DNA of 64,000 bases from Alphaproteobacteria bacterium (GTDB lineage Bacteria > Pseudomonadota > Alphaproteobacteria > Caulobacterales > Maricaulaceae). Under the pieces are notes generated by a model, which saw only the letters and a list, made by a program, of their open reading frames with translations, had not been told where the DNA came from and did no database searches. The translations under genes and the position numbers were made by a program. Position 1 is the first letter of the stretch; each line of letters starts with the position of its first letter. Shown here piece after piece: positions 25,429-33,935 of this stretch. The DNA is taken from the NCBI GenBank assembly GCA_016124665.1, contig WGNH01000017.1:62001-126000 (forward strand). The letters run 5' to 3'.

Positions 25429-26952
25429 ATGTTACCGAACTGGGCAATGGATACGCTTGCGATCCTGACACAGCTTTTCATCTTTTCGCTGGGTGCGGCA
25501 GCACTTGTGATTGTCATTCTCTTCATCATCGATATCAGCCAGACCCAGGATGCTGTCCGCCGGAATTATCCGGTCGTCGGGCGGTTCCGGAATCTCTTCA
25601 CCCGGCTGGGTGAGTTTTTCCGCCAGTATTTCTTCGCCATGGACCGGGAGGAATTGCCCTTCAACCGCGCCGAGCGCGAATGGGTGTATCGCTCCGCAAA
25701 GGGAGAGGGCGGAACCATCGCCTTCGGGTCGACCAAACCGCTGACGCCTGTGGGCACCGCCATCTTTGTCAACTGTCCCTATCCGGTACTCGAAGATGAT
25801 GTCGCCCATACCGAAACCATGCGGATCGGCCCGTTTGCGCGCCTGCCTTATGACGCCCCCTCTTTCTTCAATATTTCAGGCATGAGCTATGGTGCCCTGT
25901 CCCGGCCCGCCGTGCGCGCCCTGTCACGCGGCGCGGCCAAGGCCGGAATCTGGCTCAATACCGGTGAGGGCGGGCTCTCCGATGCGCATCTGGAAGGCGG
26001 TTGCGACATTGTCTTCCAGATCGGCACGGCGAAATACGGCGTGCGCAATGCCGAGGGCGGGTTGTCAGATGAAAAACTGAAAGCCGTCGCCAGCCTCGAA
26101 CAGGTCAGAATGTTCGAACTCAAACTCTCGCAAGGCGCGAAACCCGGCAAGGGCGGCATCCTTCCGGCAGAGAAGGTGACGCAGGAAATCGCGGATATTC
26201 GAGGTATCCCGGCGGGAATTGCGTCCCACTCGCCCAACCGGCATCCGGAGGTCGCGAACAATCAGGAACTCCTCGACTTTGTTGCCCGTATCCGGGAGGT
26301 TTCAGGCAAGCCCGTGGGCATCAAATTCGTGGTCGGGGCCTATGGCTGGCTGGACGCGCTGTGCGAGGAAATCAAGGCGCGCGGCATTGAAAGCGCGCCG
26401 GACTTTTTCACCATCGATTCCGGTGATGGCGGCACCGGCGCCGCGCCCATGGCGCTGATGGACAATGTCGGACTGACCATCCGCGAAAGCCTGCCCATGG
26501 TAGCGGGTATTCTGCGTCATCACGGGCTGAAAGAACGCATCCGCATCATCGCCTCGGGAAAGCTCCTGATCCCGTCTGCCGTGGCCTGGGCCCTCGCAGC
26601 GGGGGCCGATTTTGTCCAGTGTGGCCGCGGCTTCATGTTCTCGCTTGGCTGTATCCAGGCGATGAAATGCCACATGAATACTTGCCCCACCGGCGTTACG
26701 ACGCACAAGAAAGCCCTGCAGCGCGGTCTGGTGCCGGAGGACAAGGCCGAAAAGGTCGCCCTATACGCCAATACGCTGCGCGAACACGTGGAAATCATCG
26801 CCCATTCCTGCGGCGTCAGCGAACCACGGCAGCTCAAACCCATGCATGTGCGGCTGGTACAGGCCAATGGCCGGTCAAAGGCCATGGACAATCTCAACTT
26901 CATTCCGCCGGAGGAATTGCGGCAGGATCGCAGCCTGCCGGAGCAGGCTTAG
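25429..26952 (+). CDS. FMN-binding glutamate synthase family protein
   Basis: 507-aa membrane-anchored flavoprotein. One or two hydrophobic segments near the N-terminus precede a GltB-like FMN/Fe-S barrel. Visible signatures are INISGMSYGALSRPAVRALSRGA-type text (here FFNISGMSYGALSRPA), LNTGEGGLSDAHLEGG, ASHSPNRHPEV, TIDSGDGGTGAAPMALMDNVG and the 3Fe-4S cysteine cluster GCIQAMKCHMNTCPTGV. It lacks the amidotransferase domain of true GltB, so it is not a complete glutamate synthase, and its substrate is unknown. The ATG at 25429 is preferred over the GTG at 25423 because AGGAG lies five bases upstream. Its stop interlocks with the alkB stop. Confidence 0.88.
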   Translation: MLPNWAMDTLAILTQLFIFSLGAAALVIVILFIIDISQTQDAVRRNYPVVGRFRNLFTRLGEFFRQYFFAMDREELPFNRAEREWVYRSAKGEGGTIAFGSTKPLTPVGTAIFVNCPYPVLEDDVAHTETMRIGPFARLPYDAPSFFNISGMSYGALSRPAVRALSRGAAKAGIWLNTGEGGLSDAHLEGGCDIVFQIGTAKYGVRNAEGGLSDEKLKAVASLEQVRMFELKLSQGAKPGKGGILPAEKVTQEIADIRGIPAGIASHSPNRHPEVANNQELLDFVARIREVSGKPVGIKFVVGAYGWLDALCEEIKARGIESAPDFFTIDSGDGGTGAAPMALMDNVGLTIRESLPMVAGILRHHGLKERIRIIASGKLLIPSAVAWALAAGADFVQCGRGFMFSLGCIQAMKCHMNTCPTGVTTHKKALQRGLVPEDKAEKVALYANTLREHVEIIAHSCGVSEPRQLKPMHVRLVQANGRSKAMDNLNFIPPEELRQDRSLPEQA

Positions 26953-27563
26953 GCAGGAATTGTAACCCGCCGCATCGTCAGATTGAGGCGGCCACCCTGT
27001 GGCACAAGGGTCGATGTGCCCGGGTAGATTCGGTCCACCCCGTGATAACAACGCCGCGCTGCCCCGCCGAGCACCACCACATCGCCCGATGACAGGATCA
27101 GGGAATGCGTTTTGCCTTTCCGGCTTGGCCCGCCAAGCCGGAAGCGGGCCTTGTCCCCCAGAGAGACGGACACAACAGCCGCATCCGTTGCCTCCTCGTC
27201 CCAATCGATATGCAGACCCATCCGGGAGGTCTCCGTATAATAGTTGACCAGGCAGGCTTCGAAGGGCGCACCATAGCCGGACACGTCATCCCAGAGACGG
27301 ATGAGTAGATCCGGCGGGGCGGGCCAGGACGCGCCGGTTTGTGGATGCACCGCCTCATAGCGGTAGCCTTTGTCCTTGTCCGTCATCCAGCCCAGCGGTC
27401 CGAAATTCGTCATGGTCACGCTGAGCGGCTGGCCGGTGCGGGGCATGCGCGGACGGAAAAAGGGCGCGGTATTTGCGGCGTCCAGGACGGCCTCGACCAG
27501 CGCGGCCTGTTGGGTCCGGTCATAATAGCCGGGCAGATATCTGAAACCGTCTGGCAAACTCAT
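26949..27563 (-). CDS. alkB: Alpha-ketoglutarate-dependent dioxygenase AlkB
   Basis: Fe(II)/2-oxoglutarate oxygenase that removes alkyl lesions (1-methyladenine, 3-methylcytosine) from DNA and RNA. The 204-aa protein starting at the ATG 27561-27563 contains the iron-binding HIDWDE (His-x-Asp), a distal His in CYHGVDRI, and the 2-oxoglutarate-binding Arg in LNLTMRRVTIP; VNYYTETSRMGLHID is typical. The reading frame is open far upstream, but that extension overlaps the dnaK promoter on the other strand and has no family similarity. It is convergent with the glutamate-synthase-like gene and divergent from dnaK. I see no SOS or Ada-type site in front. Confidence 0.9.
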   Translation of the reverse strand: MSLPDGFRYLPGYYDRTQQAALVEAVLDAANTAPFFRPRMPRTGQPLSVTMTNFGPLGWMTDKDKGYRYEAVHPQTGASWPAPPDLLIRLWDDVSGYGAPFEACLVNYYTETSRMGLHIDWDEEATDAAVVSVSLGDKARFRLGGPSRKGKTHSLILSSGDVVVLGGAARRCYHGVDRIYPGTSTLVPQGGRLNLTMRRVTIPA

Positions 27564-27640
27564 GCGCAAAAGGATAGACGATGTCCCGTCTGCGGCCAGT
27601 GAAACGTACTGCAAACACCTGAATTGATTCGCCCCACACC

Positions 27641-27672
27641 CTTGCGGGTTATGCCGGGTCTCCCTATCTCCG
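27641..27672 (+). promoter_or_regulatory. Sigma-32 (RpoH) heat-shock promoter of dnaK
   Basis: CTTG at 27641-27644, an 18-base spacer and CCTATCTCCG at 27663-27672 match the alphaproteobacterial heat-shock consensus CTTG-N17/18-CYTATNTNNG at every specified position. Transcription would start near 27680, leaving a leader of about 145 bases before dnaK. Confidence 0.8.
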
Positions 27673-27825
27673 GCAGCGAGCCGGGTGTCCGGCAAATGGA
27701 TAAGTGACGAAACAGGCGGCTGCGCCTGAAGCCATTGGGGGATCTGCGTCCGGCGAACCGGTGCTTCGGGCCGGTTGGACATGCGGAACAGTCCTGCCCA
27801 ACAAGAAAACGGAGACGAACACGTC

Positions 27826-29748
27826 ATGAGCAAGGTTATCGGTATTGACCTCGGAACCACGAATTCCTGCGTAGCGGTCATGGATGGCGGCAGCGCCAGG
27901 GTGATCGAGAATTCGGAAGGCGCCCGGACCACCCCGTCTGTTGTGGCCTTCACCGAAGATGGTGAGCGCCTGATCGGCCAGCCCGCCAAGCGGCAGGCTG
28001 TGACCAATCCGGAACAGACCTTCTTTGCCATCAAGCGCCTGATCGGCCGCAACATGTCTGACCCGATGGTCAAGAAGGACGCCGATATGGTGCCCTACAA
28101 GATCATTGCCTCTGACAATAATGACGCCTGGGTCCAGGGCCGCGACAAAAAATACTCTCCGTCTGAAATTTCCGCCTTCATCCTGCAGAAAATGAAGGAA
28201 ACGGCTGAATCCTATCTCGGCGAGAAGGTTGAGCAGGCCGTCATCACCGTGCCCGCCTATTTCAACGACTCGCAGCGCCAGGCCACCAAGGATGCCGGCA
28301 AGATTGCGGGCCTTGAAGTGCTCCGTATCATCAACGAGCCGACGGCAGCAGCGCTCGCCTATGGCCTCGACAAGGGTGATAACCGCACGATTGCCGTCTA
28401 TGATCTGGGCGGCGGCACCTTCGACGTGTCGATCCTCGAGATCGGCGATGGCGTCTTCGAGGTGAAAGCCACCAATGGTGACACCTTCCTCGGCGGTGAG
28501 GATTTCGACCTGCGCATCGTTGATTACCTTGCAGACGAGTTCAAGAAAGAGCACGCGATTGACCTGCGCAAGGACAAGCTGGCGCTGCAACGCCTGAAGG
28601 AAGAAGCCGAAAAGGCCAAGAAGGAGCTCTCCTCCGCGACCTCCTATGAGGTCAATCTGCCCTTCATCACCGCCGATGCGTCCGGCCCGAAACACCTGAC
28701 CATGAAACTCTCCCGCGCCAAGCTGGAATCGCTGGTCGAGGATCTGGTCAAGCGCACGATCGAGCCGTGCAAGAAGGCCCTGAAGGATGCCGGGATGTCT
28801 GCATCCGATATTCAGGACGTGGTGCTGGTTGGCGGCATGACCCGCATGCCGAAAGTCCAGGAAGCCGTGAAAGCTTTCTTCGGCCGTGAGCCCCACAAGG
28901 GCGTGAACCCCGACGAAGTCGTCGCCATGGGCGCGGCCATCCAGGCCGGTGTTCTGCAAGGTGATGTGAAGGACGTGCTTCTGCTCGACGTGACCCCGCT
29001 GTCTCTCGGCATCGAGACGCTCGGCGGTGTCTTCACCTCGCTGATCGAGCGCAACACCACCATTCCGACGAAAAAATCCCAGACATTCTCGACCGCTGAG
29101 GACAATCAGCAGGCCGTGACCATCAAGGTCTTCCAGGGCGAGCGCCAGATGGCCGCTGACAACAAGCTTCTGGGTCAGTTCGACCTGATGGGCATTGCTC
29201 CGGCACCGCGTGGCATGCCCCAGATCGAGGTGACCTTCGACATTGATGCCAACGGCATTGTCAATGTGTCGGCCAAGGACAAGGCGACGGGCAAGGAACA
29301 GCAGATCCGGATCCAGGCATCCGGCGGCCTGTCCGATGACGATATCGAGAAAATGGTCAAGGACGCCGAGGCCAATGCCGAAGCCGACAAGAAACGCAAG
29401 GAGCTGGTCGAGGCCAAAAATAATGCCGAGGCCCTGATCCATCAGACCGAAAAACAGCTCGAGGAGTTTGGTGACAAGGTCGGCGATGATGTGAAAGCCG
29501 AAATCACCAAGGCCTCCGATGAGCTGAAAGCTGTCAAGGACGGTGAAGACGCGGCCGAAATCCAGGCCAAGACGCAGGCGCTTGTGCAGGCGGCGATGAA
29601 GCTGGGTGAAGCCATGTATGCAGCGCAGCAGGCCGAAGGCGGCGATGATGGTGATAGCTCCGGCTCTGCTGATGAAGATGTCGTCGATGCCGAATATTCC
29701 GAAGTCGATGGCGACGACTCCGATGGCGACAAGAAAGAGAACGCTTAA
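27826..29748 (+). CDS. dnaK: Chaperone protein DnaK (Hsp70)
   Basis: ATP-driven chaperone for protein folding and heat-shock control. The 640-aa protein starts [20 protein letters not shown] at the ATG 27826, 51 bp inside a longer open frame; the earlier start is rejected because it adds an unrelated leader. Signatures include [54 protein letters not shown] and the substrate-binding domain, with an acidic tail ending [13 protein letters not shown]. The sigma-32 promoter at 27641-27672 lies about 155 bp upstream. dnaJ follows after a 65-bp gap containing a hairpin. Confidence 0.98.
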   Translation: MSKVIGIDLGTTNSCVAVMDGGSARVIENSEGARTTPSVVAFTEDGERLIGQPAKRQAVTNPEQTFFAIKRLIGRNMSDPMVKKDADMVPYKIIASDNNDAWVQGRDKKYSPSEISAFILQKMKETAESYLGEKVEQAVITVPAYFNDSQRQATKDAGKIAGLEVLRIINEPTAAALAYGLDKGDNRTIAVYDLGGGTFDVSILEIGDGVFEVKATNGDTFLGGEDFDLRIVDYLADEFKKEHAIDLRKDKLALQRLKEEAEKAKKELSSATSYEVNLPFITADASGPKHLTMKLSRAKLESLVEDLVKRTIEPCKKALKDAGMSASDIQDVVLVGGMTRMPKVQEAVKAFFGREPHKGVNPDEVVAMGAAIQAGVLQGDVKDVLLLDVTPLSLGIETLGGVFTSLIERNTTIPTKKSQTFSTAEDNQQAVTIKVFQGERQMAADNKLLGQFDLMGIAPAPRGMPQIEVTFDIDANGIVNVSAKDKATGKEQQIRIQASGGLSDDDIEKMVKDAEANAEADKKRKELVEAKNNAEALIHQTEKQLEEFGDKVGDDVKAEITKASDELKAVKDGEDAAEIQAKTQALVQAAMKLGEAMYAAQQAEGGDDGDSSGSADEDVVDAEYSEVDGDDSDGDKKENA

Positions 29749-29768
29749 CCAGCGTATCGGATGACCGG

Positions 29769-29789
29769 CGCCCTGCTGTTTGCAGGGCG
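29769..29789 (+). terminator. Hairpin between dnaK and dnaJ (leaky terminator or mRNA stabiliser)
   Basis: CGCCCTGC - TGTTT - GCAGGGCG forms a perfect 8-bp GC-rich stem with a 5-base loop, 20 bp after the dnaK stop. It is followed by TCTCTC, not a run of T, so it should terminate only partially or protect the dnaK mRNA 3' end. Either would give more DnaK than DnaJ from one transcript. Confidence 0.65.
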
Positions 29790-29813
29790 TCTCTCACCTG
29801 AAGGCAAACCTCC

Positions 29814-30989
29814 ATGGCGAAGCGTGATTATTACGATGTGCTCGGCGTTGACCGGACGGCCGACGACAAGGCGCTGAAAAGCGCCTATCGCAAACTGGCC
29901 ATGCAGTATCACCCGGACCGCAATCCCGGCGATGCCGAAGCTGAAGCGCGCTTCAAGGAAGTCGGAGAGGCCTATGCGGCCCTCTCTGATCCGCAAAAAC
30001 GCGCCGCCTATGACCAGATGGGTCATGCCGCCTTTGAAGGCGGTATGGGCGGCAGCGGACAGGGTCCGTTCGGAGGACATGCCGGAGCGGCCGATTTCGC
30101 CGATATTTTCGAGCAGGTCTTTGGCGGTGGTTTTGGCGGCATGGGAGGGCGCCGGGGCGCGCGCCGCAGCAACGGGCCGGCCCGCGGTTCCGACCTTCGC
30201 TATGATCTCGAAGTCAGCCTGAAAGACGCTTTCGAGGGCAAATCGGAAACCCTGAAGGTTCCGACCAGTCTGACCTGTGAGCGTTGCAGCGGAAATGGTG
30301 CCGAGCCAGGCACGCCGCTGGAGACCTGTGGCACGTGTGCAGGACAGGGTGTGGTCACCGCCGGCAACGGCATGTTCCGCATTCGCCAGACCTGCCCGGC
30401 CTGTGGCGGACAGGGCAAGACGGTTTCCGAGCCTTGCCATGAGTGTGACGGTGTGGGTCAGGTCCGCAAGGTGCGGACGCTGAATGTCGATATTCCGGCC
30501 GGCGTGGAAGATGGCATGCGCATTCGCCTGGCCGGTGAGGGCGAGGCCGGTGCCCGCGGCGGGCCACGGGGCGATCTCTACATATTTGTCTCGATCCGGC
30601 ACCACGATCTCTTCGAGCGCGATGGCCCCAATCTCTATTGCCGCGCGACCGTGCCGATGGTGACCGCCGCTCTGGGCGGCTCGATCTGTTGTCCGGTGAT
30701 AGATGGCGGCAAGGCCGAGCTGAAAATCCCGCCTGCATCCCAGACCGGAAAACGTATGCGGCTGAAGGGCAAGGGCATGCCCCGGCTGCGCGGCGGGCCA
30801 CGCGGCGACATGATTGTCGAACTATATGTTGAAACGCCGCGCAATCTGACAGAACGCCAGAAGGAGTTGTTGCAGGAATTCTGCGAGCTCTCCGGTGGAA
30901 ACTGTAATCCGGAATCAGAAGGATTTGTCGGCAAGGCAAAACGCTTCTGGGACGATCTCACCAGCGAGGATGGCCGGCCCAGCGTCTAG
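29814..30989 (+). CDS. dnaJ: Chaperone protein DnaJ (Hsp40)
   Basis: Co-chaperone that delivers clients to DnaK and stimulates its ATPase. The 391-aa protein has the J domain at residues 1-70 (YYDVLGVDRTADDKALKSAY, the HPD tripeptide in MQYHPDRNPGD), a Gly-rich region at about 75-120, the zinc-finger domain with four CxxCxG-type repeats (CERCSGNG, CGTCAGQG, CPACGGQG, CHECDGVG) and the C-terminal substrate domains. It follows dnaK after 65 bp including a hairpin. Its stop interlocks with that of the convergent TetR gene in CTAG. Confidence 0.97.
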   Translation: MAKRDYYDVLGVDRTADDKALKSAYRKLAMQYHPDRNPGDAEAEARFKEVGEAYAALSDPQKRAAYDQMGHAAFEGGMGGSGQGPFGGHAGAADFADIFEQVFGGGFGGMGGRRGARRSNGPARGSDLRYDLEVSLKDAFEGKSETLKVPTSLTCERCSGNGAEPGTPLETCGTCAGQGVVTAGNGMFRIRQTCPACGGQGKTVSEPCHECDGVGQVRKVRTLNVDIPAGVEDGMRIRLAGEGEAGARGGPRGDLYIFVSIRHHDLFERDGPNLYCRATVPMVTAALGGSICCPVIDGGKAELKIPPASQTGKRMRLKGKGMPRLRGGPRGDMIVELYVETPRNLTERQKELLQEFCELSGGNCNPESEGFVGKAKRFWDDLTSEDGRPSV

Positions 30990-31630
30990 GCAGACGGCGC
31001 GGTCAGATACCACAGCGCCGCCTTCTGGATGTCCGATGTAAAGGCGCGGCGCGCCGCTGCATTGTCTTGCAGATCGGCCTGGAACAGCGCCGCATCGCGG
31101 CTCAAACCGATCACCAGGGTCAGCAGAAACCGCGCCGCGGGTGGTGCAAAGTGTGGCGGCTTGATCTTGAGCACTATTAGTGTTTTCGACAGATCCTCGG
31201 CCAGTGTTTTAGGCGGCTGGGCGAGATCCACCGGGCGGCCCGCCAGCCGCGAGAGCAGAGCCCGGTTCTCAAGCCCGTGAGCCACGCAGTCCTCGGCCAG
31301 TTGCCCGATCCAGCGATGCACATCGCGGTGCCGTCTTGCTTCCTGATTGCCCGCCATCAGCCTGTTTGTCAGCACATCGAGCCGGTCGGCATAGAGCGCG
31401 TCCAGCGCCGCCGCCTTGTCCGCAAAGCGGCCATAGAATGCGCCCACAGAGGATTTTGCCTTGCGCGCAATATCCGCAACGGTGAGGGCATCAATCGAGT
31501 TGTCCTGAACGGATTTCTCCAGAATCTTGAGGATTCGGGCCCGCGTGGCGCGGCTGCGCGCCTGCATGGCAGGGCGCACACCGGACGCCGGCCCCGATCC
31601 GGCCTCGTCTTCGATTTTCCACTCCGCCAA
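30986..31630 (-). CDS. TetR-family transcriptional regulator
   Basis: DNA-binding regulator of 214 aa. The N-terminal helix-turn-helix is RARILKILEKSVQDNSIDAL followed by TVADIARKAKSSVGAFYGRFADKAAALDAL, typical of TetR; the C-terminal ligand domain is not assignable. The start is uncertain: the longest frame begins with TTG at 31630, preceded by GAGAAG eight bases upstream, and an ATG at 31567 would remove 21 residues but keep the DNA-binding domain. A TTAA-N7-TTAA motif resembling a CtrA box lies at 31635-31649, immediately before the TTG. It is divergent from no assigned gene on the plus strand and convergent with dnaJ. Confidence 0.87.
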   Translation of the reverse strand: MAEWKIEDEAGSGPASGVRPAMQARSRATRARILKILEKSVQDNSIDALTVADIARKAKSSVGAFYGRFADKAAALDALYADRLDVLTNRLMAGNQEARRHRDVHRWIGQLAEDCVAHGLENRALLSRLAGRPVDLAQPPKTLAEDLSKTLIVLKIKPPHFAPPAARFLLTLVIGLSRDAALFQADLQDNAAARRAFTSDIQKAALWYLTAPSA

Positions 31631-31634
31631 GGGC

Positions 31635-31649
31635 TTAACTTCTCATTAA
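31635..31649. promoter_or_regulatory. TTAA-N7-TTAA motif (CtrA-box-like) upstream of the TetR gene
   Basis: TTAA-CTTCTCA-TTAA matches the core of the CtrA full-site consensus. It begins 5 bp before the putative TTG start of the TetR regulator, so CtrA binding there would block or overlap its expression signals, or act on a promoter facing the other way. The core contains only eight specified bases, all A or T. Confidence 0.4.
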
Positions 31650-31803
31650 GAACATCGAATCAGTGATTTGGAGGCTAGTTTATATTCGAACCGAATTCTA
31701 GTTCTTATAAAGGGGGGACACGTGACAGGAGAAATATTACCTTGCCAAAACAGGCGGCGGCACTGGCTGACCTGCTTAAGGCCGCGTCCTGTGTCCTGAA
31801 TGT

Positions 31804-32358
31804 CTATTGCCGGCGGACGCAGAGACTTGTCCAGTTTTCCCGGGCGCCGGCGTCGGTCACCACAGCTCCGCTCCAGGAGAAGCCGCTATCACTTATGTCC
31901 GAAAAGGTCAGGCGGGATATGATTTCTGTCCCGTCCGGCCGCGTCAGCGGGCGGGTCAGGACGATGTCCTCTCCCTCCAGCCCTCCGGTCCAGATGCCAT
32001 TTGAATAACCCGGCTCCGAAAAGAAGCCGACTTTCCATACGCCCTCGGCCTCATCAAACTGGCGGATATTCGTCGTATAGAATCCCGGCGCCCAGTACTG
32101 GTCCTGTATGGCGTGTCCGTTCAGGAAATAATGCCCGTTCCAGATGGCCGGAAATTCGACCCATTCCCCGTCTGGTCCCAGCCGCCGGTCGGTACAATCG
32201 AAGGCGCCGGCGAAGAAGGCAAACTGTGCCAGTTCGGCGGGTGCCGCCGGATTCGGCTGGCCGAAAGGATGCGCCACGCTGGGCTCATATTGTGTATCCG
32301 GGATGGGCGGAGCGGCTTGCTCCAAAAGGATCGCGGCGATTAACGTCATGACATTCAT
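31804..32358 (-). CDS. Hypothetical exported protein
   Basis: 184-aa protein that I do not recognise with confidence. A short hydrophobic N-terminus (MNVMTLIAAILLEQAAPPIP) suggests export. The rest is rich in Trp, Tyr and Gly with alternating polar strands (FAGAFDCTDRRLGPDGEWVEFPAIWNGHYFLNG, WSGAVVTDAGARENWTSLCV), reminiscent of lipocalin-like or DUF1579-like beta-barrels. Two cysteines could form a disulphide (in DCTDRR and SLCVRR). The ATG at 32356-32358 is chosen because AGGAG lies six bases upstream. It faces away from dapB, with 98 bp between start codons, and no operon partner is apparent. Confidence 0.75.
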   Translation of the reverse strand: MNVMTLIAAILLEQAAPPIPDTQYEPSVAHPFGQPNPAAPAELAQFAFFAGAFDCTDRRLGPDGEWVEFPAIWNGHYFLNGHAIQDQYWAPGFYTTNIRQFDEAEGVWKVGFFSEPGYSNGIWTGGLEGEDIVLTRPLTRPDGTEIISRLTFSDISDSGFSWSGAVVTDAGARENWTSLCVRRQ

Positions 32359-32456
32359 GATAATCTCCTCTGTATCGGGTAACAATAATCGCTTCACCAT
32401 TCCTGCTATAGTATGTTCAACAAGATTTGATCCGCTATGAACCGGGGCGAGGCAAG

Positions 32457-33269
32457 ATGACGTTGAACATTGCGATTGTCGGAATTGGCGGACGATTGGG
32501 CAGCACGATAGCCCGCGAAATCATGCTCGATGAGCGCTTCGAACTTACCGGAGGCGTGGTGCGCGCGGATTCCGATTACGCGGATCAGGATCTCGGCGAG
32601 ATCGCCGGAACGGGATGGATCGGGAAACAGACGGTCATCCGCCTGGAAGACGCGCTGGAAAATGCTGACGCTGTGATTGACGCTTCCACGCCTCAAGCCA
32701 CAACGGCCATTGCCAACCGGCTCGCAGATCTCGGCGGGCCCGCCCTGTTATGCGGCGTCACCGGCCTCAACCGGGCCCAGACCGACGCGCTGCGGGCTGC
32801 AGGTGAAAAACTCCCGGTCCTCGCGGCACGCAATTTCTCCATCGGCCTGGCGCTGGTTGAAATGCTGGTCTCGACGGCCGCTGCGGGTCTTCCCGTGGAG
32901 AAATGGGATGCCGAGATCAGCGAGACCCATCACCGCAACAAAGTGGATGCGCCTTCTGGAACCGCCCTGGTTCTGGGCGAGTCCATTGCCACAGCGCGCG
33001 GCCAGATCCTCGACATGGTGGCCGAGCGGGGGCGCAGCGGTCCGGACCAGAGCCGGCGGCCGGGAGCCATCGGATTTGCCGCCTTGCGCGGCGGCGCGAT
33101 TATTGGCGAACACGATGTGCGCTTTTTATCGGATAATGAAGAAATAAGCATTACCCACCGGGCACTCGACCGGCGCGTTTTTGCCCTTGGGGCCCTGACG
33201 GCGGCCCAGTGGCTGGTGAAGCAGGAAGCCGGCCTCTATACCATGCGGGACGTGATCAGCGGCAATTGA
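32457..33269 (+). CDS. dapB: 4-hydroxy-tetrahydrodipicolinate reductase
   Basis: NAD(P)H-dependent reductase of the lysine/diaminopimelate pathway, needed for peptidoglycan. The 270-aa protein has the nucleotide-binding N-terminus (LNIAIVGIGGRLGSTIAREI), ADAVIDASTPQATTAIANRL, ARNFSIGLALVEMLV and the catalytic motif ETHHRNKVDAPSGTAL, with the active-site His and Lys. The ATG at 32457 is chosen over an upstream TTG because the family begins just before the Gly-rich loop; a GAGG-like ribosome binding site lies close. It is transcribed away from the hypothetical exported protein and stands alone before a YafY-type regulator 51 bp downstream. Confidence 0.96.
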   Translation: MTLNIAIVGIGGRLGSTIAREIMLDERFELTGGVVRADSDYADQDLGEIAGTGWIGKQTVIRLEDALENADAVIDASTPQATTAIANRLADLGGPALLCGVTGLNRAQTDALRAAGEKLPVLAARNFSIGLALVEMLVSTAAAGLPVEKWDAEISETHHRNKVDAPSGTALVLGESIATARGQILDMVAERGRSGPDQSRRPGAIGFAALRGGAIIGEHDVRFLSDNEEISITHRALDRRVFALGALTAAQWLVKQEAGLYTMRDVISGN

Positions 33270-33320
33270 CCCGGCCCCGCCACACAAGGCATAAGGAGCA
33301 GGCAACAGTCAGGAATTGAC

Positions 33321-33935
33321 ATGAGCCGCGCCCGCCGTCTTGTAGACATTGTCCGAACCCTGAAATCCGCTGCCCCCGGGGCGCTGACCGCGCACCAGAT
33401 TGCGGAAAAATTCAGCGTCTCGGAACGCACGATTTACCGTGACATGGCCAAGCTGATCGATTCCGGCGTACCGATCGAGGGCGAAGCCGGGCTTGGCTAC
33501 TGGCTGGCGCCGGATGACGGCCCGCCGCCGATTTCCCTGACCTGGCGTCAGGCCCAGATCCTGTGGCGCGGGGCCCGCCTGATTGCACTGACGGCAGAGG
33601 AAGAATTCGCACTGGACGCGGTCAAGGCCCAAGCGCAACTCTCGAAAATCCTGGGCGGACAACGCGTCGACAGGCTCGAGGGCCACCCCATACTGTCATT
33701 AACTGACAAACTGCGTCCGGCGCCGGCAGTGCTGGCCGCATTCAACCGTGCGCTCGAGCGGCAAACCGCCATCCGGATTACCTATGTCGATCTGCATGAG
33801 GACGACCGGATCATCGAGGGCCGGCCGGTCGCGGTCACGCCGGTGGGCGAAATGCGGATTCTGACCCTGTCAACTCCTGACGAATTTATTCATCTGCGCG
33901 CCGAACGCGTCAGAAAACTGACGCTTCGGGCCTGA
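33321..33935 (+). CDS. YafY-type HTH regulator (degenerate WYL domain)
   Basis: 204-aa DNA-binding protein with an N-terminal HTH_11 domain (RRLVDIVRTLKSAA, TAHQIAEKFSVSERTIYRDMAKLIDSGVPIEGEAGLGYWL) typical of YafY/DeoR-like regulators, and a short C-terminal domain. The C-terminal part (AIRITYVDLHEDDRIIEGRPVAVTPVGEMRILTLST...LRAERVRKLTL) matches the WYL domain in overall pattern, but the tripeptide W-Y-L itself is absent, so ligand sensing may be altered. Usual relatives are about 225-235 aa. The stop TGA directly abuts the reversed stop of the glyoxalase gene, sharing the palindrome TGATCA. Confidence 0.85.
   Translation: MSRARRLVDIVRTLKSAAPGALTAHQIAEKFSVSERTIYRDMAKLIDSGVPIEGEAGLGYWLAPDDGPPPISLTWRQAQILWRGARLIALTAEEEFALDAVKAQAQLSKILGGQRVDRLEGHPILSLTDKLRPAPAVLAAFNRALERQTAIRITYVDLHEDDRIIEGRPVAVTPVGEMRILTLSTPDEFIHLRAERVRKLTLRA

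Noticed and set aside
26949-28073. Extended alkB frame of 374 aa
   Set aside because: The upstream part overlaps the dnaK promoter and 5' end and shows no AlkB similarity; the ATG at 27563 gives the normal length.
27664-29442. 592-aa open frame antisense to dnaK
   Set aside because: Long antisense frames opposite dnaK are a known by-product of its codon bias; the translation is rich in Gly, Leu, Asp and His without any recognisable domain.
31688-31713. Possible TetR operator with GAAC...GTTC halves near the TetR gene
   Set aside because: Only four bases per half match, so it is not distinguishable from chance.
31742-32008. 88-aa frame starting with TTG after an AGGAG-like sequence
   Set aside because: Most of it is antisense to the hypothetical exported gene and the Cys/Arg/Ser-rich translation is not protein-like; only the possible leader transcript remains open.
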